9,334 nt of DNA from UBA3792 sp045576895 (lineage in GTDB: Bacteria; Bacillota; Clostridia; Christensenellales; CAG-138): positions 1 through 9,334 of the forward strand of contig JAZNHI010000038.1 of NCBI GenBank assembly GCA_045576895.1, given 5' to 3'. A program made the position numbers and the translations under genes. Below the pieces are notes generated by a model that saw nothing but the letters and a program-made list of their open reading frames with translations, made no database searches and was not told where the DNA came from. Below, in pieces: positions 1-6,527 of this stretch (within the stretch, counting starts at the first letter, position 1; the number at the start of each line of letters is the position of its first letter).

Positions 1-1496
1 CCGTGCTGCGCCCCGCAGACGTCCCCGCGTCCGGCGAACCGATCGGCGAAGCGCCGTTCGGGACCGAGCTTTTCGTCATGTCGTCCGGCACGACCGAAAA
101 CGTCAAGGTATGCGCGTATTCCGCGGAGGAGTTCTACTACCAGATCTGCGACAGCTACGGCATCATCTGCGAGCAGCCGCTGATCAAGAAGCATTACGAG
201 GGGAACCTGAAGCTCCTGACGTTCCTGCCGTTCTATCACGTGTTCGGGCTGATCGCAATGTACATCTGGTTTGCGTTCTTCTCGCGCACGTTCGTGCATC
301 TCTCCGACCTTGCGCCGTCGACGATCGTGAACACGATCCGCCGCCACCGGGTCACGCATGTCTTTGCCGTGCCGCTCTTCTGGGAAAAGGTTTACGAGCA
401 GGCAAGAAAGGGCATTGCGGACCGCGGCGAAAAGACCGTGCAGAAGTTCGACCGCGCGCTCGCGCTGTGGGAAAAGCTGCCCCGTCCGCTCGGAAACGCC
501 TTCTCGAAGCTTGCGTTCCGCGAGCTGCGCGAAAACCTGTTCGGGGATTCCGTGCTCTTCATGATCACGGGCGGGAGCTTTCTCGATCCCGCGGTGCAGA
601 CGTTTTTCAACGCGATCGGCTATCCGCTCGCGAACGGCTACGGCATGACCGAGATCGGCATCACGTCGGTCGAGCTTTCCTTCCGGAAGAAATATCTTCG
701 CACGGGCAGCGTCGGCAAGCCGATGCGGAACGTCGAATACCGCATCAACGCAGACGGCGCGCTTGAGGTAAAGGGCCGCGTCACCGCAAAATACGTGCTG
801 ACGGCGGACGGACCGGTCCGGCGCGGCGAGTGGTTCGACACGCACGACCTTGCGGAATGCGTCGACGGACACTATCGCATCCTGGGCCGCGCCGACGATC
901 TGATCGTCGGACCGAACGGCGAAAACCTGAATCCGAACGCGGTCGAACCGCTTCTCAAAACGGACGGCGCGGAGATCTGCCTGATCCCGGCGGACGCAAA
1001 CGGCGCGCCCGCGACGGTCCTGCTCTGCGGCGTGAACCGCATGACGACCGAAAAAACCGCGGAAAAGCTGCGCGCGGCGCTGACCGAACGGATCGAACGC
1101 TGCAATCTTTCCTCCGCGATCTCGCACATCGCGCTCGTCGAAGGACCGCTGATGAAGCCGGACGAGTTCAAGCTGAACCGCATCCGCCTGCGGCGCGATT
1201 ATGCGTCCGGCGCGCTGAAGCCGCTCGATCTTTCCGCACGCCGCGGCGACGCGGAGGCGGACGAACTGCTTTGCCGGGTCCGCGCGATCGTTGCGCAGGC
1301 GGTGAACCGCGCGGAGGACGACGTTGCGTTCGACGCCGATTTCTTCCTCGATCTCGGCGGAACGAGCCTTGATTATTTCGCCATGCTGACGCGGCTTCGG
1401 GACACGTTCGACGCGGCGTTCCCGTTCGAGGAGACCGGGCTGCGGTCCGCGCGGCGCATTGCGGATTATATCCGCGCGCAGAAAGGCGGCGTATGA
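1..1496 (+). CDS. AMP-forming acyl ligase with C-terminal carrier protein domain (5' partial)
   Basis: This is an ANL-superfamily ligase that would adenylate a carboxylic acid and pass it to its own phosphopantetheine arm. The first complete codon is at position 3 and the frame is open to the window edge. Counting from there (497 aa), the P-loop-like motif SSGTTENVKV is at about residues 27-36, YGMTE at 213-217, the ribose-binding Asp of FDTHDLAE near 282, GRADDLIV near 295-302, and the likely catalytic Lys of DEFKLNR at 390. A carrier domain follows (about 415-497) with DLGGTSLD, where Ser455 would carry the phosphopantetheine. In the family the P-loop normally lies 150 or more residues from the N-terminus, so roughly 130-160 residues are missing upstream and the GTG at 3 is unlikely to be the true start. 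The P-loop is degenerate (Glu, Val and Val in place of the usual Gly, Pro and Gly). The stop overlaps the next start by 4 bp (ATGA). The substrate is unknown; a fatty or aryl acid is likely. No condensation domain is present. Confidence 0.88.
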   Translation, partial: VLRPADVPASGEPIGEAPFGTELFVMSSGTTENVKVCAYSAEEFYYQICDSYGIICEQPLIKKHYEGNLKLLTFLPFYHVFGLIAMYIWFAFFSRTFVHLSDLAPSTIVNTIRRHRVTHVFAVPLFWEKVYEQARKGIADRGEKTVQKFDRALALWEKLPRPLGNAFSKLAFRELRENLFGDSVLFMITGGSFLDPAVQTFFNAIGYPLANGYGMTEIGITSVELSFRKKYLRTGSVGKPMRNVEYRINADGALEVKGRVTAKYVLTADGPVRRGEWFDTHDLAECVDGHYRILGRADDLIVGPNGENLNPNAVEPLLKTDGAEICLIPADANGAPATVLLCGVNRMTTEKTAEKLRAALTERIERCNLSSAISHIALVEGPLMKPDEFKLNRIRLRRDYASGALKPLDLSARRGDAEADELLCRVRAIVAQAVNRAEDDVAFDADFFLDLGGTSLDYFAMLTRLRDTFDAAFPFEETGLRSARRIADYIRAQKGGV

Positions 1497-2140
1497 TGAT
1501 CGCTCTGTTCAACTGGTTTGTAAAGATCACCGGCTGGCCCGTGCAGCTTCTGTGCTTCCGCACGAAGATCCTGTACGAGGACCGGAAGCTGCAGGGGCGG
1601 CACGTCAAGGGCAGCGCGATCATCCTTTCGAACCACACGTCGGTCTTTGACTACGCGGTGTACCTCTTTGTGTTCTTCACGCGGACGCTGCGCTTTCAGA
1701 TGGCGGAGTTGCTGTTCGAAAAGCCGCTGCTCGGGCTGTTTCTGAAGTGTCTCGGCGGGATCCGGGTCGACCGGAACGCGCATGATTTCGGCTTTCTGCC
1801 GAAGTCCGAAAAGATCCTCGAGCGCGGCGGCGTGATCGGGATCTTTCCGGAAAGCCGCCTGCCCCTGCCCGGCGAAGCGCGCCCGCTGCCGTTCAAGGTG
1901 AGCGCGGCGTACCTTGCGCTTCTGAGCGGCGCGAAGATCATTCCGGTCGTGACGAACGGATCGTACTTCTGCCGCAAACGCGCCCGCGTGCTGATCGGGA
2001 AGCCGATCCTCGCCTCCGATCTTCTGGAGGACGGCGCGGACGAAAAGGAGAATCTGAAAATCGTTTCCGAACGGCTTCGGGAGCGTATTATGGAATTGGA
2101 GAAGCTGCTCAATGGAACAGAAACGACCGAATCGCGCTAA
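1493..2140 (+). CDS. PlsC-family lysophospholipid/1-acylglycerol-3-phosphate acyltransferase (copy 1)
   Basis: This 215-aa protein belongs to the PlsC/LPLAT family, which transfers acyl groups from acyl-ACP or acyl-CoA to a lysophospholipid or related hydroxyl at the membrane. The catalytic HX4D box is NHTSVFD (residues 47-53, His48 and Asp53). Block II is GGIRVDRN (88-95), block III is FPES (118-121, where most members have FPEG), and block IV is the IPVV-like stretch at 150-153. A hydrophobic N-terminus (about 3-21) could sit in the membrane. The length is normal for short bacterial members. ATG 1493 overlaps the upstream stop; a second ATG at 1496 is equally possible, and translation is probably coupled. 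It lies directly after a ligase-carrier protein, which suggests that it takes the acyl group from that carrier. The acceptor cannot be read from sequence, and a role outside phospholipid synthesis (for example acylating an aminolipid or glycolipid) is possible. Confidence 0.88.
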   Translation: MMIALFNWFVKITGWPVQLLCFRTKILYEDRKLQGRHVKGSAIILSNHTSVFDYAVYLFVFFTRTLRFQMAELLFEKPLLGLFLKCLGGIRVDRNAHDFGFLPKSEKILERGGVIGIFPESRLPLPGEARPLPFKVSAAYLALLSGAKIIPVVTNGSYFCRKRARVLIGKPILASDLLEDGADEKENLKIVSERLRERIMELEKLLNGTETTESR

Positions 2141-2771
2141 GCTGTTTTCGCTGCGGTACCTTGTCTACGATTTCGTCAAGGCGTCGGCGGCGCTGCCCGG
2201 AATGATCTGGCTGCGCCCGCGCTGGCGGTTCGAATCGAAGGCGGCAAGAAAATTCATCCGCGGCGGCGCGCTGCTCATTGCGAATCACTCCGGGTTCTTC
2301 GATCCGGTCAACGTGATGTTCGCGGTCTGGTATCGGCGTCACCACTTCGTCTGCAGCAAGGAATTCTTCGATTCCAAGGCGCGGTGGTGGTTCGAGCGGT
2401 TCATGTGCATCCCGATCGACCGACAGAATTTCAACTTCGGCTCGCTCCGGGAGATTACGGACGAGCTCAGAAACGGCGCGCTCGTGTCCATCTTTCCGGA
2501 GGGACACATCAACGACGGCAGCGGCGATCTTTCCGCGTTCAAGTCCGGTCCCGTGCTGATCGCGCTGCAGGGAAAGGTGCCGATCGTGCCGGTGTACGTC
2601 CGGCCGAAGGAGCGCTTCTGGAACCGCGTGACCTTTGTGATCGGCGAGCCGATCGACCTCATTGCGCGGTACGGCAGGCGCCCGCCGATGTCCGAGATCG
2701 ACGCGATCGCCGAAGAGCTGCACCGAAAGGAAGAAGCATTAAAGCAAATTGCTTATCAGAAGAGGAGATAA
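2112..2771 (+). CDS. PlsC-family acyltransferase (copy 2)
   Basis: This second PlsC/LPLAT-family acyltransferase (219 aa) is clearly different from its neighbour. It has the catalytic box NHSGFFD (residues 58-64, His59 and Asp64), the acceptor-binding block CIPIDRQN (99-106), the canonical FPEG (128-131) and a VPIVPVYV block near 156-163. Its N-terminus is basic with a moderately hydrophobic stretch (about 16-34), suggesting a peripheral membrane position. The start at 2112 lies inside the preceding gene (29-bp overlap), with a GGAG about 11 bases upstream, so translation is likely coupled. Its stop codon lies just after the strong ribosome-binding site of the next ligase. Two different PlsC proteins in tandem could act on two positions of one acceptor, or each could serve one of the two carrier proteins. 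The family assignment is firm; the substrate is not known. Confidence 0.88.
   Translation: MEQKRPNRAKLFSLRYLVYDFVKASAALPGMIWLRPRWRFESKAARKFIRGGALLIANHSGFFDPVNVMFAVWYRRHHFVCSKEFFDSKARWWFERFMCIPIDRQNFNFGSLREITDELRNGALVSIFPEGHINDGSGDLSAFKSGPVLIALQGKVPIVPVYVRPKERFWNRVTFVIGEPIDLIARYGRRPPMSEIDAIAEELHRKEEALKQIAYQKRR
2761..2768 (+). promoter_or_regulatory. Ribosome-binding site setting the ligase start at 2776
   Basis: AGAGGAGA lies 7 bases before ATG 2776 and ends just before the stop codon of the upstream acyltransferase (2769-2771). It fixes the start at 2776 rather than at the upstream in-frame TTG (2749), which would add nine unconserved residues. Confidence 0.75.
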
Positions 2772-2775
2772 ACCT

Positions 2776-4290
2776 ATGCAGACACCATCCAAAGAGATCT
2801 TCCGTAAGTATACGGACGATGCGACGTTTGCGCGCATCAAAGAGTTTACGACCGTTTCCGCCATGTGGGAACACTGTGTAAGCGAGTTTGCCGACGCACC
2901 GGCGATCGTCGACGAGGGCAAGGCGCACAGCTTCGCGGAGCTCGAAACGGACGCCGCGGGCTTCCGCACCCTGCTCGGCGACTGTCCGATCGGCACGCGC
3001 GTGGCGATCTTCGCCGCGAACTCCTACGATTTCGTCAAGGCGTACCTTGCCGTCGTGACCTCCGGCGCGACCGCCGCGATCTTCCCGGCGCACCTGCCCG
3101 CGGAAGCCGTGTTCGGCTGCTGCATGATGTTCGGCATCAAAAAGCTCGTGTACCAGAAGGACTTTGAGCCGCGTCTGGAGCTTGTGAAGGCGAAGCGCCC
3201 CGACATCGCACTGATCCCCGCCGACGCGCTTTCCGACGGGAAGAAGCCCGCCGTTCCCTGCGAAGCAAAGACCCCGTGCGCCATCGTCTTTACGGGCGGC
3301 ACGACGGGCAAGAGCAAGGGTGCGCTGCTTTCGAACGACGCGGTCATGCAGGGCACGATCAACGGCTGCTACGGCTATCCGGACGTGTTCGGTCAGCGGT
3401 ACCTGCTGGTGCTGCCGCTTTCGCACGTGTTCGGGCTCATCCGCAACCTGATGACCTCGCTCTACACGGGCAGCGCGCTGTATATCTGCCGGAACAACAA
3501 GGATATGTTCCGCGACGTCGCAGTCTTTAAGCCGACGATCCTCGTCGTCGTGCCCGCGCTTGCCGAAATGGCGCTGACGCTTTCGAAGAAGTTCGGCCGC
3601 AACATGCTCGGCGCGGACCTCAAAACGATCATCTGCGGCGCGGCGCCGGTGTCGCCGTTCCTCATCACGGAATACGACAAGCTCGGCGTCAAGCTGCTGC
3701 CCGGCTACGGATTGACCGAATCCGCAAACCTCGTTTCCGGCAATCCGGAAAGCCTCCGGAAGAGCGATTCCGTGGGCCTTCCGTTCCCGAATCAGGAGTT
3801 CAGAATCGTCGACGGCGAGCTCTGGCTGAAGGGACGGAACATGATGGAAGGGTACGTCGGGGTCGAAGAACCCGGCGCATACGAGGACGGCTGGTTCAAG
3901 ACCGGCGACCTTGTCCGGCTCGACGACGAGGGCTATCTCTACATCACCGGCCGCATCAAGGAGATCATCGTGCTCCCGAACGGCGAGAACGTTTCCCCCG
4001 CCGAGGTCGAGACGCATTTCAATGCGCTCCCGTTCATTCAGGATTCGCAGGTCTTCGAGAGCCGCAGCGCGCTGGGCGAGCCGATCCTTGCGCTGGAAGT
4101 CGTGCTGCGTCCCACCGAGCTTACAAATCTGGACGACGAGGCGCGCAAGGCGTTCGCCATCGCGGAGCTTGAGAAGATCAACCGCACGCTGCCGGGCTTC
4201 ATGCAGGTCAGCAGGATCGTCGTCCGCGACACCGATTTCCAGCGGTCCCCGGCGATGAAGATCGTGAGGTACAAGCATGTCCAGGACTGA
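2776..4290 (+). CDS. FadD-like AMP-forming acyl-CoA/acyl-ACP synthetase
   Basis: This complete 504-aa ANL ligase activates a carboxylic acid as acyl-AMP and transfers it to a thiol: CoA, or more likely here the ACP encoded next. All core motifs are intact. The P-loop is FTGGTTGKSKG (residues 172-182), with the TGGTTG form also seen in E. coli FadD. Others are LPLSHVFG (213-220), YGLTE (311-315), the ribose-binding Asp378 of KTGDLV, the hinge region TGRIKE (391-396) and the C-terminal catalytic Lys495 of AMKIVR. The length matches the family. It has no carrier domain of its own, unlike the ligase at the window's start; instead a free ACP gene overlaps its 3' end by 14 bp. The order PlsC, ligase, ACP resembles a split version of E. 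coli Aas, in which a PlsC domain and an acyl-ACP synthetase share one chain. Fatty acid is the likeliest substrate, by inference. Confidence 0.9.
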   Translation: MQTPSKEIFRKYTDDATFARIKEFTTVSAMWEHCVSEFADAPAIVDEGKAHSFAELETDAAGFRTLLGDCPIGTRVAIFAANSYDFVKAYLAVVTSGATAAIFPAHLPAEAVFGCCMMFGIKKLVYQKDFEPRLELVKAKRPDIALIPADALSDGKKPAVPCEAKTPCAIVFTGGTTGKSKGALLSNDAVMQGTINGCYGYPDVFGQRYLLVLPLSHVFGLIRNLMTSLYTGSALYICRNNKDMFRDVAVFKPTILVVVPALAEMALTLSKKFGRNMLGADLKTIICGAAPVSPFLITEYDKLGVKLLPGYGLTESANLVSGNPESLRKSDSVGLPFPNQEFRIVDGELWLKGRNMMEGYVGVEEPGAYEDGWFKTGDLVRLDDEGYLYITGRIKEIIVLPNGENVSPAEVETHFNALPFIQDSQVFESRSALGEPILALEVVLRPTELTNLDDEARKAFAIAELEKINRTLPGFMQVSRIVVRDTDFQRSPAMKIVRYKHVQD

Positions 4291-4528
4291 GATCATCGAA
4301 AAGCTCAAGGAGATCCTGCTCGCCGCGGACGACCGCAACCGCGACAAGGTGCTTGCCTGCACCGAGGATTCGCGGCTCGTAGCGGATCTCGGTTTCTCGT
4401 CGGTCTCGATGCTCTACATGGTCATCGCGATCGAGGAGGAAATGAACATCCGGTTCGACAACGTCGGCGCGTCCGATTTTGAAACGCTCGGCGACGTCGT
4501 GACCTACATCGAGGCGAAGCTCAAATGA
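4277..4528 (+). CDS. Acyl carrier protein
   Basis: This 83-aa protein has the size and fold signature of an acyl carrier protein. The phosphopantetheine site is DLGFSSVSM (residues 37-45), with Ser42 at the position of the Ser in the canonical DSL; the usual Asp and Leu are Ser and Val. Acidic helix II (IEEEMNIRF, about 52-60) and the C-terminal GDVVTYIEAKL helix are typical. It is not a standard FabD/FabF-linked AcpP, because no fatty-acid synthase gene is near and the motif is divergent; a dedicated carrier for the adjoining ligase is more likely. The start is within the end of the ligase (14-bp overlap), and the stop overlaps the start of the phosphopantetheinyl transferase fusion by 4 bp (ATGA). 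Such overlaps imply balanced, coupled expression of ligase, carrier and the enzyme that activates the carrier. Confidence 0.9.
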   Translation: MSRTEIIEKLKEILLAADDRNRDKVLACTEDSRLVADLGFSSVSMLYMVIAIEEEMNIRFDNVGASDFETLGDVVTYIEAKLK

Positions 4529-5565
4529 AATGGCAGCCCGGCGAACCCGCGCCGGGCGATATGGTGCGGGTACAGATCGGATCGATCTTTCACTACGGCG
4601 TTTACGTCGGCGGAGACCGGATCATTGCGTTCGGTCTGCCGCCCGTGCCTGCGTACGCAGACGCGCCCGACCGGTTTCTCGTGACCGAGACGGACATGGA
4701 CGTGTTCTGCACGGGCCGCATCCCGGAGATCGCGATCCTTGACCGTGCGGAGCGCAGAAAGCGCATCCCGCCGCAGGAGACCGTGAAGATCGCAAGGGAG
4801 CGTCTCGGCACGGACGGGTACCATCTGATCCGCAACAACTGCGAGCACTTTGCGAACGAATGCGTGTTCGGCGAGAAAAAGAGCCTGCAGGAGGAAGCCA
4901 TGTTCCGGATGTGGAACACGAAGCCGGTCATCAACGTGTATCTCGGCGAGGCGGACCGGTTCGCGCTCGATTTCCCCGTCCCCGAAGCGCGGCGGGAGGA
5001 GATCGAAGCCTGCTCCGCAAAATCGATGCGAAACGCGCGGATCGCAAACTGGGCGATCCTGCGGCTTGCCGCAAGGCACAGCTTTTCGCTCGATCCGGAC
5101 GACGTCGTCTTTACGCGCAAAAAGCACGGCGGATGGGACGCGGACCGCTTTTCGTTCTCGTTTTCGCACGCGGACGGGCTCTGCTGCGTCGCGGTTTCGA
5201 ACGCGCCGATCGGCGTCGATTTCGAAACGGTCGAAAGCATTGCGCGGCGGTACGACGCGGAAAAGCTCAAAAAGCTTCGCGCGCGCTGCTTCACCAAGGC
5301 AGAGCAGGGCGCATACCCGGATTCCGTCGAGGGCTTTCTGCGCTGCTGGACGCGGAAGGAAGCGATCTTCAAGCAGTCCATGAAGCGCACGTTTTCGCCT
5401 GCCGCAACCGAAACGCGGACCGGCGCCGCCATGACGTATCTGCTCGGCGAAACGCCGCGCATCGTGCTGTCCCTCTGCGGGGAGTACGCCGGGCTCGCGC
5501 AGTTTTACCGGACGGACGGAAACGAGATTACGCCCATCGAGGCGGAAGGACCTTTGAATCTGTAA
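4525..5565 (+). CDS. LRAT/PLAAT-like acyltransferase domain fused to Sfp-type 4'-phosphopantetheinyl transferase
   Basis: This single 346-aa frame carries two enzymes. Residues 1 to about 125 resemble the LRAT/PLAAT (NlpC/P60-related) thiol acyltransferases. They show PGD near the N-terminus, the His box FHYGVYVG (22-29, His23) and the nucleophile box NNCEHFANE (104-112, Cys106). In that family the Cys takes an acyl chain from a phospholipid and hands it to an amine, hydroxyl or water. The second active-site His of PLAAT proteins aligns with Ala35. Residues of about 133-346 are a Sfp-like transferase that moves phosphopantetheine from CoA to carrier proteins: SFSH (212-215), the Mg-binding IGVDFE (229-234, Asp232 and Glu234), FTKAE (256-260) and the WTRKEAIFK box (275-283). 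The linker is very short. There is no membrane anchor, unlike human PLAAT proteins. The frame starts in the ACP stop (ATGA). The ACP and the fused carrier domain nearby are the obvious clients. Domain identities are strong; the joint function is unknown. Confidence 0.87.
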   Translation: MKWQPGEPAPGDMVRVQIGSIFHYGVYVGGDRIIAFGLPPVPAYADAPDRFLVTETDMDVFCTGRIPEIAILDRAERRKRIPPQETVKIARERLGTDGYHLIRNNCEHFANECVFGEKKSLQEEAMFRMWNTKPVINVYLGEADRFALDFPVPEARREEIEACSAKSMRNARIANWAILRLAARHSFSLDPDDVVFTRKKHGGWDADRFSFSFSHADGLCCVAVSNAPIGVDFETVESIARRYDAEKLKKLRARCFTKAEQGAYPDSVEGFLRCWTRKEAIFKQSMKRTFSPAATETRTGAAMTYLLGETPRIVLSLCGEYAGLAQFYRTDGNEITPIEAEGPLNL

Positions 5566-5575
5566 GGAGAACGGT

Positions 5576-6526
5576 ATGCTTTGGATCCCGGCGGCATTGA
5601 TCGGTTGCTACGCGGTGTTCGTGATCGGACCCGCGATTGCCGCCGTGTGCACGATCTTTACGGCAAAGCCCGGCTCCGACTTTGATACCATGCTGCAGCC
5701 CGGCGGACAGTTCGCGCCGTACGCGGAGCGCATGCGCGCGGCAAGGGACCGTCTTCACGCGCATCAGGCGACGCAGGTTTCGACCCGCTCGCGGGACGGG
5801 CTGACGCTTTCGGGCACGTATTACGGTTGCAGCGCGCCCTGCACCGCGATCCTTGTGCACGGCTACCGTACGCAGCCGGAGGTCAACTTTGCCGTGCAGG
5901 CGGATGCGTTTCTGCGGCACGGATACAACGTGCTTTTGATCCGGCAGCGCGGACACGAGCCCGGCTCGCACGTGCGCTGCGGACTCGGACTCTATGAACG
6001 GTACGACGTCGCTGCGTGGAACGACTGGGCGCTTTCGCAGAACGGTGTGAACGAAACGGTGCCGTACGGCGTTTCGATGGGCGCGGCTTCGGTCGGCTTT
6101 GCCGCGGACGCGCTCGATCCCGTACGTACGCGCGCGCTCGTTCTCGACTGCGGATTCCGTTCGCCGGATGAGCAGATCCGGCTCGACTGCAGGCGGCGGA
6201 ACGTGCCCGGGTTTTTGCTGATGCCGTGGATCCGGCTGTTTGCGCGGGTATTTCTGAAGCTGCGCATCCGCGAACGCACGGACGAAGCGCTGGGCAGAAC
6301 GGCGATCCCGTGCTTTTTCCTGCACGGAACGGAGGACAGGACGGTCCCGTACGAAACGGGACGCGAAGTCTTTGCTGCCTGCGGGGCAAGAAAGGCATTT
6401 TTCACCGCGGACGGCGTGGGACACGCCGAAGCGTTTCTGCCCGATCCCGCGCGGGCGGAGGAAGCATTGTTCCGGTTCCTCGAAGGAGGACCGATTGAAG
6501 GAAACCAACAACAGGAGGATATTTGA
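5576..6526 (+). CDS. Membrane-anchored alpha/beta hydrolase (serine esterase/acyltransferase-like)
   Basis: This 316-aa alpha/beta hydrolase has a single N-terminal hydrophobic segment (about residues 4-29) that probably anchors it in the membrane. The fold markers are the oxyanion-side LVHGY (93-97), the nucleophile elbow GVSMGA (165-170, Ser167), the acid in HGTEDRTVP (Asp254) and the base in GVGHAEAF (His283), which make a complete Ser-Asp-His triad. The layout resembles the bacterial YqkD/BAAT-like hydrolases that have one N-terminal helix and a long cap before the first strand. The substrate cannot be read from sequence; a lipid ester, thioester or acyl chain release is plausible given the neighbours. 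AAGGAGA (5564-5570), overlapping the preceding stop, gives a strong ribosome-binding site 5 bases before the ATG. Only one base separates its stop from the next start, so it belongs to the same transcript. Confidence 0.85.
   Translation: MLWIPAALIGCYAVFVIGPAIAAVCTIFTAKPGSDFDTMLQPGGQFAPYAERMRAARDRLHAHQATQVSTRSRDGLTLSGTYYGCSAPCTAILVHGYRTQPEVNFAVQADAFLRHGYNVLLIRQRGHEPGSHVRCGLGLYERYDVAAWNDWALSQNGVNETVPYGVSMGAASVGFAADALDPVRTRALVLDCGFRSPDEQIRLDCRRRNVPGFLLMPWIRLFARVFLKLRIRERTDEALGRTAIPCFFLHGTEDRTVPYETGREVFAACGARKAFFTADGVGHAEAFLPDPARAEEALFRFLEGGPIEGNQQQEDI
6513..6518 (+). promoter_or_regulatory. Ribosome-binding site setting the DegV start at 6528
   Basis: A perfect AGGAGG lies 9 bases before ATG 6528, inside the 3' end of the hydrolase gene. 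It selects 6528 over in-frame starts further upstream (from 6372), which would add 52 low-complexity residues not seen in DegV proteins. Confidence 0.8.
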
Positions 6527-6527
6527 C

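Noticed and set aside
3..5. GTG at position 3 as the start of the first ligase
   Set aside because: The P-loop would lie only about 27 residues from the N-terminus, and the frame is open to the edge, so the gene almost certainly starts upstream.
1..1496. Nonribosomal peptide synthetase fragment
   Set aside because: An adenylation-like domain plus a carrier domain fits, but no condensation or thioesterase domain follows; PlsC follows directly, and the ligase resembles acyl ligases more than amino-acid-selecting domains.
2659..4362. 567-codon open frame on the - strand opposite the second ligase
   Set aside because: It is rich in Arg, His, Ala and Asp with no recognisable domain, and lies opposite a gene with full ANL motifs. 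Long antisense frames are expected in GC-rich coding DNA.
6372..6527. Upstream extension of the DegV gene to 6372
   Set aside because: The extra 52 residues are a shadow of the hydrolase gene. AGGAGG at 6513-6518 and the conserved FVILCDG start support 6528.
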